Part shown: positions 47,125 through 56,676 of the stretch, in pieces
Layout: the number at the start of each line of letters is the position of its first letter
How positions within the stretch are numbered: position 1 is the first letter of the stretch
Assembly (NCBI RefSeq): GCF_001692325.1
Contig: NZ_LXKN01000070.1
Span: forward strand, 124,001 to 188,000
From: Rhizobium sp. AC27/96
GTDB taxonomy: Bacteria > Pseudomonadota > Alphaproteobacteria > Rhizobiales > Rhizobiaceae
Length of the DNA stretch: 64,000 bases
Direction: 5' to 3'
Translations under genes and position numbers: made by a program
The notes under the pieces: generated by a model
The model's database searches: none
What the model saw: only the letters and a program-made list of their open reading frames with translations
What the model was told of the DNA's origin: nothing

Positions 47125-48972
47125 TCAGTTCTTATCTAGCGCTTCAAGCTCGTCGATCAGCCCTTCGATCATCGACAGTCCCTTGCTCCAGAACGACGGG
47201 TCGGTGGCGTCGAGGCCGAAAGGCTTGAGGAGTTCGGAATGATGCTTGGTGCCGCCGGCCTTCAGCAGTTCGAAATACTTCTCCTGGAAGCCCTGATCGG
47301 CATTCTGGTAGACGGCATAAAGCGAGTTCACCAGGCAATCGCCGAAGGCATAGGCGTAGACGTAGAAGGGCGAATGGATGAAGTGGGGGATATAGGCCCA
47401 ATAGGTCTCGTAGCCCTCGGAGATCTTGATCGCCGGCCCCAGGCTTTCCGCCTGTACGGACAGCCACAGCTCGCCGATGTCATCGGAGGTCAGCTCGCCA
47501 TTCTTGCGGGCGGTGTGCAGCTTGCGCTCGAATTCGTAGAAGGCGATCTGGCGCACGACCGTGTTGATCATGTCCTCGACCTTCTGGGCGAGCATTGCCT
47601 TGCGTTCACGCTTGTCGGTGGTCTTGTCGAGCAGCGCGCGGAAGGTCAGCATCTCGCCGAAGACGGAAGCGGTTTCGGCCAGCGTCAGCGGTGTCTGGCA
47701 CATCAGGGCGCCCTGGCCGCCGGCCAGAACCTGGTGCACGCCATGGCCAAGCTCGTGTGCGAGCGTCATGACGTCGCGCGGCTTGCCCATGTAATTGACG
47801 AGAACGTAAGGGTGCGCCGATGGCACGGTCGGATGGGCAAATGCGCCCGGCGCCTTGCCGGGGCGCACCGGCGCGTCGATCCACTCTTCATCGAAGAAGC
47901 GCTTGGCGATTGCGGCCATGTCAGGCGCGAACTTGCCATAGGCTGATAGCACCGTCTCCTTCGCCTCGCTCCAGGGGATCAAGGCATTGGGCGTTTCTGG
48001 GAGCGGCGCGTTGCGATCCCAGAAGTTCATCTGCTCCATGCCGAGCCACTTGGCCTTCATCTTGTAATAGCGATGCGAGAGCCGCGGATAGGCATCGCGT
48101 ACGGCCGCGGCCAGTGCATCCACCACTTCGCGCTCGACGCGGTTGGCAAGATGTCTGCTGTCGGCGATATCCTCGAAGCCGCGCCAGCGGTCGGAAATTT
48201 CCTTGTCCTTGGCGAGCGTGTTGGTGATGAGCGTGAAGGTGCGAAGGTTCGCCCTGAAGGTTGCGGCAAGCGCCATGGCCGCCTTGCGGCGCGCTTCGGG
48301 ATCCTGTTCCTGCAGCATGTTCAGCGCGACTTCCAGCGGCTGCTTTTCACCGTCGATCTCGAAGCGTAGCTCCGCCATCGTCTCGTCGAACAGCCGGTTG
48401 AAGGCTGCGGCGCTGGTCATGGACTTTTCCAGGAACAGCTGCTCGAGCTTGTCGTCGAGCTGATGCGGCTTGTCCTTGCGCAGGTCGACGATCCACGGAC
48501 GGTAGTGGCCGGCAGCGGGGTCGTTCGCCATGCAGGCATCCATCGCGGCGTCATCGATGCGGTTCAGTTCCAGAGGGAAGAACAGCAGGTGGGCGGCATA
48601 GTCCGTCAGCCGCGTCTGCACATCGCCATAGAGCTTGCCGTTGGCCGGATCGCTGGTGTTGGAAAAATAGGTGAGGCCGGCAAAGGAGCCGAGTCGGCCC
48701 ATGATATCGTCAAGCGCCTCATATTCCCTAATGGCGGCGCCGATACCGGCATCGCCCGTCCTAGCCGCCGCTTCCGTAAGTTTGCCCTTCCACTTGTCCT
48801 CGAAGGCGGTGGCCATCTTGCCCGCCTTTTCCATGTCGCCCGTGAAGTCAGGCGAGGTTGCGGAAGGATAGAGATCGCTGAGCTTCCAGGCGGGCAGGTC
48901 CCCGAGCGTGCCGCCGGCGGCAGGCTGGCTCGCGGAGAAGTTAAGGGATTGACGGAGCGAGGTCGGGCTCAT
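47125..48972 (-). CDS. pepF: M3 family oligoendopeptidase F
   Basis: A 615-residue zinc metallopeptidase. The M3 motif HELGH (TLAHELGHGVHQ) lies near residue 403, with the third ligand in LAETASVFGEM about 25 residues later; LPAWKLSDLYPS marks the N-terminal domain typical of the PepF/M3 clade B. It cleaves short cytoplasmic peptides. GAGGAAATATCGCCC precedes the ATG at 48972. Single gene; a nested inverted repeat lies downstream. Confidence 0.93.
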   Translation of the reverse strand: MSPTSLRQSLNFSASQPAAGGTLGDLPAWKLSDLYPSATSPDFTGDMEKAGKMATAFEDKWKGKLTEAAARTGDAGIGAAIREYEALDDIMGRLGSFAGLTYFSNTSDPANGKLYGDVQTRLTDYAAHLLFFPLELNRIDDAAMDACMANDPAAGHYRPWIVDLRKDKPHQLDDKLEQLFLEKSMTSAAAFNRLFDETMAELRFEIDGEKQPLEVALNMLQEQDPEARRKAAMALAATFRANLRTFTLITNTLAKDKEISDRWRGFEDIADSRHLANRVEREVVDALAAAVRDAYPRLSHRYYKMKAKWLGMEQMNFWDRNAPLPETPNALIPWSEAKETVLSAYGKFAPDMAAIAKRFFDEEWIDAPVRPGKAPGAFAHPTVPSAHPYVLVNYMGKPRDVMTLAHELGHGVHQVLAGGQGALMCQTPLTLAETASVFGEMLTFRALLDKTTDKRERKAMLAQKVEDMINTVVRQIAFYEFERKLHTARKNGELTSDDIGELWLSVQAESLGPAIKISEGYETYWAYIPHFIHSPFYVYAYAFGDCLVNSLYAVYQNADQGFQEKYFELLKAGGTKHHSELLKPFGLDATDPSFWSKGLSMIEGLIDELEALDKN

Positions 48973-49191
48973 GGGCGATATTTCCTCTGCTTTTTATTGC
49001 GGAACGTCCGATGCGTTCGTGTTTATTCGGGCGGAAAGCCTGCTGCAAGCCTGATTTCCCCGGCGCTGACGGTTGAACCATCGGCGGTAGTACATTCGTC
49101 ATAATGATTAAAATGCGATGATTTGGCAAAACTTCATGTTCAAGCCTTTCTGCGAATGTTCGTGTCAGGTTTCGCATGAAGTGAGGCACCA

Positions 49192-50772
49192 ATGACCGTT
49201 TATAATAGCGCCAAAGGGGGCGCGCAGATTCTCGTTGTTGAGGATGATCCGATTCAACGCCGTCTGCTGAAGAATGCCATCGAGCGGCACGGACACGTGG
49301 CCCATTTGGCAGAAAATGGCCGCATCGGCCTTGAGGTTCTGAAGCGTAACAGCGAGCAGATCAACGTGATCGTGCTCGACCTGATGATGCCGGAAATGAA
49401 CGGCATCGAGTTTCTGGGCGCGCTGAACGAGATGGGTATCGATCTGCCCGTTATCGTGCAGACGGGGCAGGGCGGTATCGACACCGTGGTGCAGGCCATG
49501 CGGGCCGGCGCCTTCGATTTTGTCGTCAAGCCCGTGTCGCCCGAGCGCATTGCTGCGTCTATCGGCAATGCCCTCAAGCTCGATCAGCGCGAGGCAAAGG
49601 CACGCGCGGGACGCAAATCGCGTTCCAGCGCCATCACGTTCGACGACATCGTCTCGGCAAGCCCGGCGATGATGCGGGTGATCGACCTTGCGCATCGTGC
49701 CGCACAGTCGAACATTCCCGTCGTCCTGGAAGGTGAATCCGGCGTCGGCAAGGAACTGGTGGCGCGTGCCATTCAGGCCGCAAGCGACCGCTCCGGCAAG
49801 CCGTTCATAACGGTCAATTGCGGTGCCATTCCGCATAATCTGGTCGAAAGCATTCTTTTCGGACATGAAAAGGGAGCGTTCACGGGCGCGGCCGAGCGTC
49901 ATGTCGGCAAGTTCATGGAAGCCGATGGCGGTACGCTGTTCCTCGACGAGATCGGCGATCTGCCGCTGGAAGTCCAGGTCAAGCTGCTGCGTGCCGTGCA
50001 GCAGGGGGAAATCGAGACCGTCGGCGCGCGCGTTGCGCAGAAGGTCAATGTCCGCCTGATCTCCGCGACCAACAAGGATCTGATCGAAGAGGTCAAGGCC
50101 GGGCGTTTCCGCGAGGACCTCTACTATCGCCTCAACGTCTTCCCGATCACCATGCCGGCGCTTCGTCGCCGCAAGGAAGATATCCCGCATCTGGCGCGCG
50201 CCTTTGCCGATCGCTTCGCGCTCGAACAGAAGCTCGATCATTCGCTCGATATCAGCAACAGCGCTCTTGCGTTGCTGACGGCGTACGACTGGCCGGGCAA
50301 TATTCGCCAGCTCGAAAATGCCGTGTTCAGGGCGGTCGTCCTGTCCGAGGGGCCGGAACTGCTGGATACCGATTTTCCGCAGATCGCCGCGCAGCTGCCC
50401 GGTTATTTCTCGGGCGAGCATCCGACCTTAGTTGTGGATAATTCCCAGGCCCACGCCTTGGATTCCGCAAGCGGAGAGCGCGCCGAGCGCGGGATGCGCG
50501 TGATTTCATCCGATGCGGCTGCAACCTCGTCGCTTCCTGTCGGTGATGCCTTGGCGACGGCTTCGGATAACGTCATCGTCAGCACCAACATGTCAGGCGA
50601 TGTCCGGAAACTGGCGGATGTCGAGGAAGAATTGATCCGCTTTGCCCTCAGATTCTATCGCGGGCAGATGAGTCAAGTGGCGAGAAAGCTTGGGATTGGG
50701 CGCTCAACTCTCTACCGCAAGTTGAAGGATTACGGCATAGACCCGGATGACCCGCAAAAAAGCGCGGCGTGA
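49192..50772 (+). CDS. Sigma54-dependent response regulator (NtrC family)
   Basis: A 526-residue three-domain regulator: receiver (about 11-125; phospho-acceptor Asp63 in IVLDLMMPEMNG), AAA+ domain (about 150-390; Walker A GESGVGKE, sigma54 loop GAFTGA, Walker B GGTLFLDEIG, WPGNIRQLEN), a 90-residue linker, and a C-terminal Fis helix-turn-helix (ARKLGIGRSTLYRKLKDYG). It activates sigma54 promoters when phosphorylated. No histidine kinase gene is adjacent, so it is an orphan; phosphate donor and targets unknown. Confidence 0.95.
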   Translation: MTVYNSAKGGAQILVVEDDPIQRRLLKNAIERHGHVAHLAENGRIGLEVLKRNSEQINVIVLDLMMPEMNGIEFLGALNEMGIDLPVIVQTGQGGIDTVVQAMRAGAFDFVVKPVSPERIAASIGNALKLDQREAKARAGRKSRSSAITFDDIVSASPAMMRVIDLAHRAAQSNIPVVLEGESGVGKELVARAIQAASDRSGKPFITVNCGAIPHNLVESILFGHEKGAFTGAAERHVGKFMEADGGTLFLDEIGDLPLEVQVKLLRAVQQGEIETVGARVAQKVNVRLISATNKDLIEEVKAGRFREDLYYRLNVFPITMPALRRRKEDIPHLARAFADRFALEQKLDHSLDISNSALALLTAYDWPGNIRQLENAVFRAVVLSEGPELLDTDFPQIAAQLPGYFSGEHPTLVVDNSQAHALDSASGERAERGMRVISSDAAATSSLPVGDALATASDNVIVSTNMSGDVRKLADVEEELIRFALRFYRGQMSQVARKLGIGRSTLYRKLKDYGIDPDDPQKSAA

Positions 50773-50947
50773 AGGGAAGCTTAACGTTTAGGCAAGCATA
50801 TTTTGTTACCCGTCGTAAAGCACTTGTTAGTGCATCGTTCACCATGTATGAAGAGGGCGATTATGTGTGGCATTTTTGCCATCGTGTCACCGCAATTGAC
50901 AGCCATTTGGAACACGATGCGACATTGTCTGTCGGACGGGGATCGAA

Positions 50948-52903
50948 TTGCCGAATTTGAGTGGAAATACCAAGCCTAATAGCTTGAGCTGGCATTCTGC
51001 GTGCTCAGACCTATTTAGCAAGGTGGCCAAGGTAGTAGCCGTTGGCCTCCTTGCTTTGGCTGTTTCTACGCCTGTTTTCGTTGGCACTCCCTCGCAGGCC
51101 GGCGGGGAAACCCGTAGCCTGAAGATTTATTACGTCCATACCGGCGAAAAAGCCGTCATCACCTACAAGCGCAATGGCAAGTTCGATCCGGACGGTCTGG
51201 AGAAGCTGAACCGTATCCTGCGCGACTGGCGCAAGAACCAGCCAACGAAGATGAATCCGCGGCTGTTCGACCTTATCTGGGAAGTATACCGCGAGAGCGG
51301 CTCGCACGAATTTATCTACGTCATCTGCGGATTCCGTTCGCCGGGCACCAATGAGATGCTGCGCACGCGTAACGCACATACGGGCGTTGCCAAGAAGAGC
51401 CAGCATATGCTCGGCAACGCGATGGACTTCTACATTCCGGACGTCAAGCTGACCAAGCTGCGTGAGCTCGGCATGAAACTCCAGGAAGGCGGCGTTGGCT
51501 ATTATCCGACTTCGGGCTCGCCCTTTGTCCACATGGACGTCGGCGGTGTGCGCGCTTGGCCGCGCATGGATCGCCAGGATCTCGTTCGCCTGTTCCCGGA
51601 TGGCAAGACCATGCATATCCCTGCCGATGGCCGGCCGCTGCCGGGCTATCAGGAGGCTGTCGCCGATTACAAGCGCCGCATGTCGTCCGATATCCAGATC
51701 GCCAGCTCCTCGTCACCTCGCCGTGGCTTCTTTGCCCGTCTGTTTGGCGGCGGCGGCGCGGATGAGGAAGAGGACAATGCGGATGAAGGCTCGTCCGCAC
51801 CAATCGCTGTCGCTTCAGCTTCGCGCAAGAGCCAGCCGGCTCCGGCAGCGGGTGACGATGGTGATGATAGTGCGGCTCCCGCTTCTGCTCCTGCCCAGGT
51901 TCAGGTTGCGAGCATAAACGCACCCGTACCGCAGATTCGTCCGGCCTTCGGTGGTCAATCCGCTGGCAGCGACGTAGCCTCCGCGCTCGTATCGGCGCCG
52001 CGCAATGACGCTCAGGATGCGCTCGCCGCAGCCATGCCGAATGCGGGCGACCAGCCGCAATATGCCGACCTTCGCTCCTATCACGTGCCGGTGCCGTCCC
52101 TGCTGGACCGCCGTGCACCTGGCGATGCTGAAGTGGCGTCCGCCGAAGCAGACATGAAGGGCCAGCTGGCTGCCGTGCCGGTGCCGGCACAGCGTCCTGA
52201 AATTGCCGAAAGCCTCCTGGCCTCTGCCGATGCCGATCAGGAATCGATCGACGACCAGGCCGATGCCGGTACGCTTTCGCCCTCGGTCATCGCCGCTCTC
52301 GAGCAGAGCCGACCCGATCGATCGGATGCCAACGCTGTGGCTGCCGTGACCTCACCGCAGAACAATGTTGCCTCGAAGGACCAGCTTGCGCCTTCGAATA
52401 ATGGCGTAGCTTCCGGCAACGACGCCGCGCAGGCGATTGCAGCGGTTCTGCCGCAGCAGCGGCCCGCTCAGCAGATGCCGATGCAGATGGCCGCACTGGC
52501 ACCGGTTCGCAATGAACTCAAGGCCAGCAGCACCCGTCGTTTCAATGACAGTTTCGATGCGGTGACACCGCAGGAACGTCCGATCGCTGCGGGTATCGCC
52601 ACCAAGGGCGGCCGGCCGAACAAGCAGGATGCGGTGACGGCGGATTCCGGTCGTGCCACGATAACGACGGCGCCGAAGCTGACGGACAAGATGATTTCGC
52701 AGTGGGCGATTGCAAAGGCCCGCGTCGAGATCGTCAATCGCCCGGTCAAGGCGCCTCGCTTCGTAAGCCCGGCGCTTCGCGCCCAGCCGACCGCGGTCTA
52801 TACCGATGGTTTCAAGGTGCAGACGGCGTCGATCGACCCGGAACGCTTCAGCGGCACAGCGGTGAATTTCCTCCAGGTGAAGAAGTTCAACTCGGTCGAA
52901 TAG
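50948..52903 (+). CDS. DUF882/M15-like secreted protein with long low-complexity tail
   Basis: A 651-residue exported protein. A late signal anchor (about 27-48, VVAVGLLALAVSTPVFVG), then an M15-like (YcbK/DUF882) domain (about 55-235; SQHMLGNAMDFYI with zinc-type His/Asp, and PFVHMDVG with the third ligand), and a 400-residue Ala/Gln/Pro/Ser-rich, probably disordered region, ending with a conserved short block (AKARVEIVNRPVKAPRFV). M15_2 relatives are murein endopeptidase-like. TTG is the start at 50948, preceded by GGGG; no ATG fits ahead of the signal anchor. A terminator follows the gene. Confidence 0.82.
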   Translation: MPNLSGNTKPNSLSWHSACSDLFSKVAKVVAVGLLALAVSTPVFVGTPSQAGGETRSLKIYYVHTGEKAVITYKRNGKFDPDGLEKLNRILRDWRKNQPTKMNPRLFDLIWEVYRESGSHEFIYVICGFRSPGTNEMLRTRNAHTGVAKKSQHMLGNAMDFYIPDVKLTKLRELGMKLQEGGVGYYPTSGSPFVHMDVGGVRAWPRMDRQDLVRLFPDGKTMHIPADGRPLPGYQEAVADYKRRMSSDIQIASSSSPRRGFFARLFGGGGADEEEDNADEGSSAPIAVASASRKSQPAPAAGDDGDDSAAPASAPAQVQVASINAPVPQIRPAFGGQSAGSDVASALVSAPRNDAQDALAAAMPNAGDQPQYADLRSYHVPVPSLLDRRAPGDAEVASAEADMKGQLAAVPVPAQRPEIAESLLASADADQESIDDQADAGTLSPSVIAALEQSRPDRSDANAVAAVTSPQNNVASKDQLAPSNNGVASGNDAAQAIAAVLPQQRPAQQMPMQMAALAPVRNELKASSTRRFNDSFDAVTPQERPIAAGIATKGGRPNKQDAVTADSGRATITTAPKLTDKMISQWAIAKARVEIVNRPVKAPRFVSPALRAQPTAVYTDGFKVQTASIDPERFSGTAVNFLQVKKFNSVE

Positions 52904-52932
52904 ACCACAATTTAAAGTTCAGACAACTTTCC

Positions 52933-52960
52933 GGGAGCCCATTTGGGCTCCTTTCATTTG
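52933..52960 (+). terminator. Rho-independent terminator after the DUF882 gene
   Basis: GGAGCCC-ATTT-GGGCTCC (52934-52951), followed by TTTCATTT. The rest of the 52904-53186 gap holds no feature I can support. Confidence 0.75.
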
Positions 52961-53186
52961 CGCAAGGATCAGGCGCATGCGGTGATTGCGGCTCGATTGA
53001 TCACTCGCATCGCTCACGCAAATTTTGGTGGGATGGGATTGATCAAAGCAGTTGTTGCCTGTGGGTGACACCTTGCAGGCTTTCAGGTTGCTGTCAGATT
53101 TTATTCATTTTCACATCATCCTCTACTCAGTTTTGTTTCATCCGGCGCAATTAGGGCGATAGGCCTGAAAGGCTGGATATCCGAAT

Positions 53187-53804
53187 TTGAACCGCAAGAC
53201 GGCAATCATCATTGGCAATGGCACATTGCAGCGCGATCTCTCGGAGATCGTCGACAATGCGGATTTTGCGATGCGCTTCAACGAGCCTAAAGCCTCCATC
53301 GGCATGAGCGGCTCACGCACCGATATCCTGATGCTCGCAGCCTCCAGCAAGCCGATGCAGCGGCGATTGACCGATCCGGCCTTCTTCACCAGCGCGACCT
53401 TCAGGGCGGCCAAAGAGGTCGTGCTCGCCTATCATCCCGACATCATCCGCAAATATCACCCCAAGCCCAATTTCCTCTCGCGCCTGAAGGGCCGAAAGAG
53501 CGACTGGACGATGCGAACCATCGAGCTGGTGGGTGCAGCCGGCAAGGAAATTCGCATCATGCCGCCGCAGTTCTACATCGAAGGCTGTGCGGAACTCGGG
53601 GTTGCCGAGTGTCGGATGCATCAGGTCTTCCCGAGCACCGGCTTTTTCGGCGTCCGATATGTGCTGTCGATCCTTCCCGCCTGTGAATGGGAGGTGAAGC
53701 TTTGCGGGTTCAGCTGGGAGGGATGGAAGCGCCATGCCTGGCTGGATGAACGCCGCTGGGTTGAAGAGAAGACGGCAAGTGGCCGCATCAGCATGCTCGT
53801 CTAG
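53187..53804 (+). CDS. Sialyltransferase-like (GT29-type) protein
   Basis: A 205-residue protein with the layout of GT29 sialyltransferases: IIIGNGTLQRDLSEIVDNADFAMRFNEP at the N-terminus (L-motif-like, beginning with a Rossmann-like strand), GSRTDIL, and PSTGFFGVRYVLSIL..KLCGFSWEGW (S-motif-like) with HAWLDERRW following (the place of the VS/III motif His). Related rhizobial proteins have been labelled 'urease operon accessory protein', but no urease gene is here. The only start upstream of the motif is TTG at 53187. First gene of a three-gene glycan cluster. Activity is not shown. Confidence 0.7.
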   Translation: MNRKTAIIIGNGTLQRDLSEIVDNADFAMRFNEPKASIGMSGSRTDILMLAASSKPMQRRLTDPAFFTSATFRAAKEVVLAYHPDIIRKYHPKPNFLSRLKGRKSDWTMRTIELVGAAGKEIRIMPPQFYIEGCAELGVAECRMHQVFPSTGFFGVRYVLSILPACEWEVKLCGFSWEGWKRHAWLDERRWVEEKTASGRISMLV

Positions 53805-53926
53805 CCGATAATCGGCTGTGGAATGCGCTTGAAAATCATCGTTTTCAGTTTCGCCTCATGTCTGCCTAAGCTCGCCTTCATTCAGGGTTGCTAGAGCCTG
53901 CGCCTACAACACTGAGGTATTCTTTA

Positions 53927-54769
53927 ATGCAGACTCACGAATTCGACTCATCCTCGGCTACGCCGCTTGAAAGAGCGCATGCGGGATTCGGATTCGATGA
54001 TACGCCCAATCCCTTCGGCCCTAGTCGGGAAGCGTTGAGCGAGCCGGTTATCCGTGGTTTCGTTGTCCATCTGGATCGCGCCCGAGACCGCATGCCGCAG
54101 GTCGAAAGACTGATGGCGAAGCTGCCGGTTTCGAGTGAAATCGTGGAAGCGGTCGACGGCCGCTGCCTGACCGAGGCCGAAGTAGACCGCGTCTATCGCC
54201 GCAAGCTCCACAGGCCATCCTATCCCTTTGCGATGAGCCTGGGCGAGATTGCCTGCTTCCTGTCGCACCGCAAGGCATGGGCCGCCATCATCGAACAGAA
54301 CATCGATGCCGGCCTCATTTTTGAAGACGATGTGGAGATCGACGATTCGTTTGATGCCGCCTTTGCTGCTGCCAAGGCCTGCCTCAAGCCGGGGGCGTTC
54401 ATTCGCTTCCCGTTCCGGGTGGGCAAGGAACATGGCACCCGCGTTCTGACGCAGGGCGATATCAAGGTCATTCAGCCAACCCGGATCGGCCTTGGCATGG
54501 TGGCGCAGCTTGTCAGCCGTGATGCAGCCATTCGTCTGCTGCAAGCAACCGCCTTCTTCGACAGGCCGGTCGACACCACGGTGCAGATGAGCTGGCTTAC
54601 CCATGTCGCACCGCTCGCCGTACTTCCCGGTGGCGTGCATGAAATCTCTTCGCAGCTTGGCGGCAGCACAATCAAGAGCCGGAAGACCCTGATGGAAAGG
54701 CTTTCCAGAGAGGTGCTGCGGCCGCTATATCGCGCAAGAATTGCGCTGCGCTCGCACCGCTCCATCTAA
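53927..54769 (+). CDS. Glycosyltransferase family 25 (LPS-type) protein
   Basis: A 280-residue GT25/LOB1-type enzyme: VIRGFVVHLDRARDRM at the start, SLGEIACFLSHRKAWAAII, and the nucleotide-sugar DXD-like IFEDDVEIDD. Such enzymes add galactose or glucose to lipooligosaccharide. GAGGT ten bases before the ATG at 53927 sets the start, eliminating a 13-codon extension. It follows the GT29-like gene and precedes a deacetylase gene by 11 bases, supporting one transcript. Confidence 0.85.
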   Translation: MQTHEFDSSSATPLERAHAGFGFDDTPNPFGPSREALSEPVIRGFVVHLDRARDRMPQVERLMAKLPVSSEIVEAVDGRCLTEAEVDRVYRRKLHRPSYPFAMSLGEIACFLSHRKAWAAIIEQNIDAGLIFEDDVEIDDSFDAAFAAAKACLKPGAFIRFPFRVGKEHGTRVLTQGDIKVIQPTRIGLGMVAQLVSRDAAIRLLQATAFFDRPVDTTVQMSWLTHVAPLAVLPGGVHEISSQLGGSTIKSRKTLMERLSREVLRPLYRARIALRSHRSI

Positions 54770-54780
54770 GAAGATCAAAC

Positions 54781-55482
54781 TTGTCCGTTCCAATTCTCGC
54801 ATATCATCAGATTGCGGTGCCACCTTCGAGCAAGGCGCCGTTCAGAAGCATGACCGTCCATCCGGAAGCCTTCCGTCGCCAGATGGAATGGTTGAAGAGG
54901 CTTGGAATTCAAGGCCTGTCACTGCGCGAGGCAATGCCCTACATCACCGGAGTGAAGGCAGGCAGGGTCGCCGCCATCACTTTCGACGACAGCTATTTGA
55001 ACGTCTTCGAGAATGCGTTGCCAGTGCTGCAGGAATTCGGCTTCACCGCCACGAATTTCGTTGTCGTGAACCAGATCGGCGGCGGCAATGTCTGGGACCT
55101 GCCGCTTGGCGTGGCGCCAGCACCTTGCATGTCTGTGGAGCAGCTGCGCCGGTGGAGCAGCCTCGGGCATGAAGTCGGCTCGCACACGCTCGATCACGTT
55201 CATCTCCCGCAATTGCCGATGGAAGATGCGCGCCGCCAGATCTCGGATTCGCGCGGTCTGCTGGAAGACTTGCTGGACGAGGGCGTTTCGTCCTTTTGCT
55301 TTCCCTATGGCGATGAGACACCGCTTGATCGAGTGCTGGCCTATGAGGCCGGCTATAGTGCCGCGACCACGACACGGCGCGGAAGGGCGCGGCCGGGAGA
55401 CGACCCCTTCGGCCTGCCGCGCGCGACGATCCGGCGCAACGACAGCTGGCTGCATTTCGTCAAGAAATGCACATTCGGTTAA
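54781..55482 (+). CDS. Polysaccharide deacetylase (NodB homology) family protein
   Basis: A 233-residue carbohydrate esterase-4 type protein: SVPILAYHQI, TFDDSYLNVFENALPVLQEFG (catalytic Asp-Asp) and SHTLDHVHLPQLP (metal His), FCFPYGDETP. It removes acetyl groups from N-acetylated sugars. No signal peptide, so the target may be a cytoplasmic glycan precursor. TTG at 54781 is the only well-placed start. Third gene of the glycan cluster, convergent with copC. Confidence 0.85.
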   Translation: MSVPILAYHQIAVPPSSKAPFRSMTVHPEAFRRQMEWLKRLGIQGLSLREAMPYITGVKAGRVAAITFDDSYLNVFENALPVLQEFGFTATNFVVVNQIGGGNVWDLPLGVAPAPCMSVEQLRRWSSLGHEVGSHTLDHVHLPQLPMEDARRQISDSRGLLEDLLDEGVSSFCFPYGDETPLDRVLAYEAGYSAATTTRRGRARPGDDPFGLPRATIRRNDSWLHFVKKCTFG

Positions 55483-55540
55483 ACCACCCATAGCCACCAA
55501 TGTCGCCGGAGCGGCTGGAAGCCGCCCCGGAAAGGCTTGA

Positions 55541-55909
55541 TCAAGGCGCAATGGTGAATGTGTAGGCACCGTTGGTCTTGTGGCCGTCGGTCGAGAGCGC
55601 GTGCCATTCGACCGTGTACTTGCCGGGTGCAAGCTTGTCGCTGACGGGCACCATTAGCGTCTTGTCACCGTCCATCAGCGAAGAGGCGCCTGTTTTGACC
55701 GTCTTCTTGTCCGGTCCGGTAACCGTCACTCCGCTGAACTTCAGGTTCAGACCCTCGGTGAAGGTGAGGTCCAGTTCCGAAGGGGCTTGCTTGACGGCGC
55801 TGTCGGCCGCCGGCGCGGAGGACTTCAGGTGAGCGTGCGCCAGGGCCTGGCCTGCGAAGGCCATGCTGGCGGCGGCAGTCACGAGTAGCAGCGTCTTCAT
55901 CCGAGTCAT
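55541..55909 (-). CDS. copC: CopC/PcoC-type periplasmic copper protein
   Basis: A 122-residue secreted cupredoxin-like protein: signal peptide to about residue 24 (ending QALA-HAHL), where the new amino-terminal His1 coordinates Cu(II), followed by LKSSAPAADSAV, LDLTFTEGLNLKFSG, and WHALSTDGHKTNGAYTF (second copper-type His region). It binds or delivers copper in the periplasm. Last gene of the copper operon; GGAAGA precedes the ATG. Confidence 0.9.
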   Translation of the reverse strand: MTRMKTLLLVTAAASMAFAGQALAHAHLKSSAPAADSAVKQAPSELDLTFTEGLNLKFSGVTVTGPDKKTVKTGASSLMDGDKTLMVPVSDKLAPGKYTVEWHALSTDGHKTNGAYTFTIAP

Positions 55910-56033
55910 GTCGGTCTTCCTTTTCCATTGAAGCGCCGCAGGGGGCTGCGGCAGGTTTGATGGCGACGGATGTCGCCTCTTATATCCCGTTCGGATTGCT
56001 ACCGATGGGGTGCGTGCGGGCGGCCAATGCCGC

Positions 56034-56627
56034 TCATTTCAGAAGATTGCGGATCTTTTGCAGGGCGACGTCCTTGTCTTCCCCGTAGGCAATGAGACCG
56101 CGCAGATTGCCGTCGGCGCCGACGAGGAGAACCGAGGCGGTATGATCCATCGTGTAATCGCCATCGGGCGAAGGCACTTTCTTGGCATAGATGCGCCAAT
56201 CCTTGATGGCCTTCTGCATTTCCGTGGGGGTGCCGGTAACGCCGGTGATACGATCGGTGAAATTGCCGGTGTATTTGTGCATGACCTCCGGCGTGTCGCG
56301 CTCAGGGTCCACGGAGAAGAAATAGGCTTTGAGCTTGTCCGCCTCCGGTCCCAGCGTCTTCAGCCAGCCGGCCATTTCGAACAGCGTGGTCGGGCAGACA
56401 TCCGGGCAATGGGTGTAGCCGAAGTAGATGAGCGACGGGTGGCCCTTGAGAGCCAGCGCGGTCATCGGCTGGCCCCGGTCGTCGATAAGGTTGAAAGAGG
56501 AGCCGATGTGCTCCTCCGCTCCCTTCGCTGATGGCATCAAGCTCCAGGTGAAGTAGGCGATCAAGCCGCAAATGCTGAGCAGGAAGACCGTCAGGATGGC
56601 GGGGATCGACCATTCTTTCGTGAACAT
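56034..56627 (-). CDS. SCO/SenC-family copper-delivery protein
   Basis: A 197-residue membrane-anchored thioredoxin-like protein: one N-terminal helix (about 9-28, PAILTVFLLSICGLIAYF), Cu-binding CPDVCP (about 79-84) and the distant His in YTMDHTASVLLV. It loads Cu into the CuA site of cytochrome c oxidase and reduces its cysteines. AGGAGGAG precedes the ATG at 56627. It lies between the PCu(A)C and CopC genes, as expected for a CuA-assembly operon. Confidence 0.93.
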   Translation of the reverse strand: MFTKEWSIPAILTVFLLSICGLIAYFTWSLMPSAKGAEEHIGSSFNLIDDRGQPMTALALKGHPSLIYFGYTHCPDVCPTTLFEMAGWLKTLGPEADKLKAYFFSVDPERDTPEVMHKYTGNFTDRITGVTGTPTEMQKAIKDWRIYAKKVPSPDGDYTMDHTASVLLVGADGNLRGLIAYGEDKDVALQKIRNLLK

Positions 56628-56676
56628 CGGCTTCTCCTCCTTGGCGTGAAGGGATGCGCGGCTGCCGCCGCGCCGT

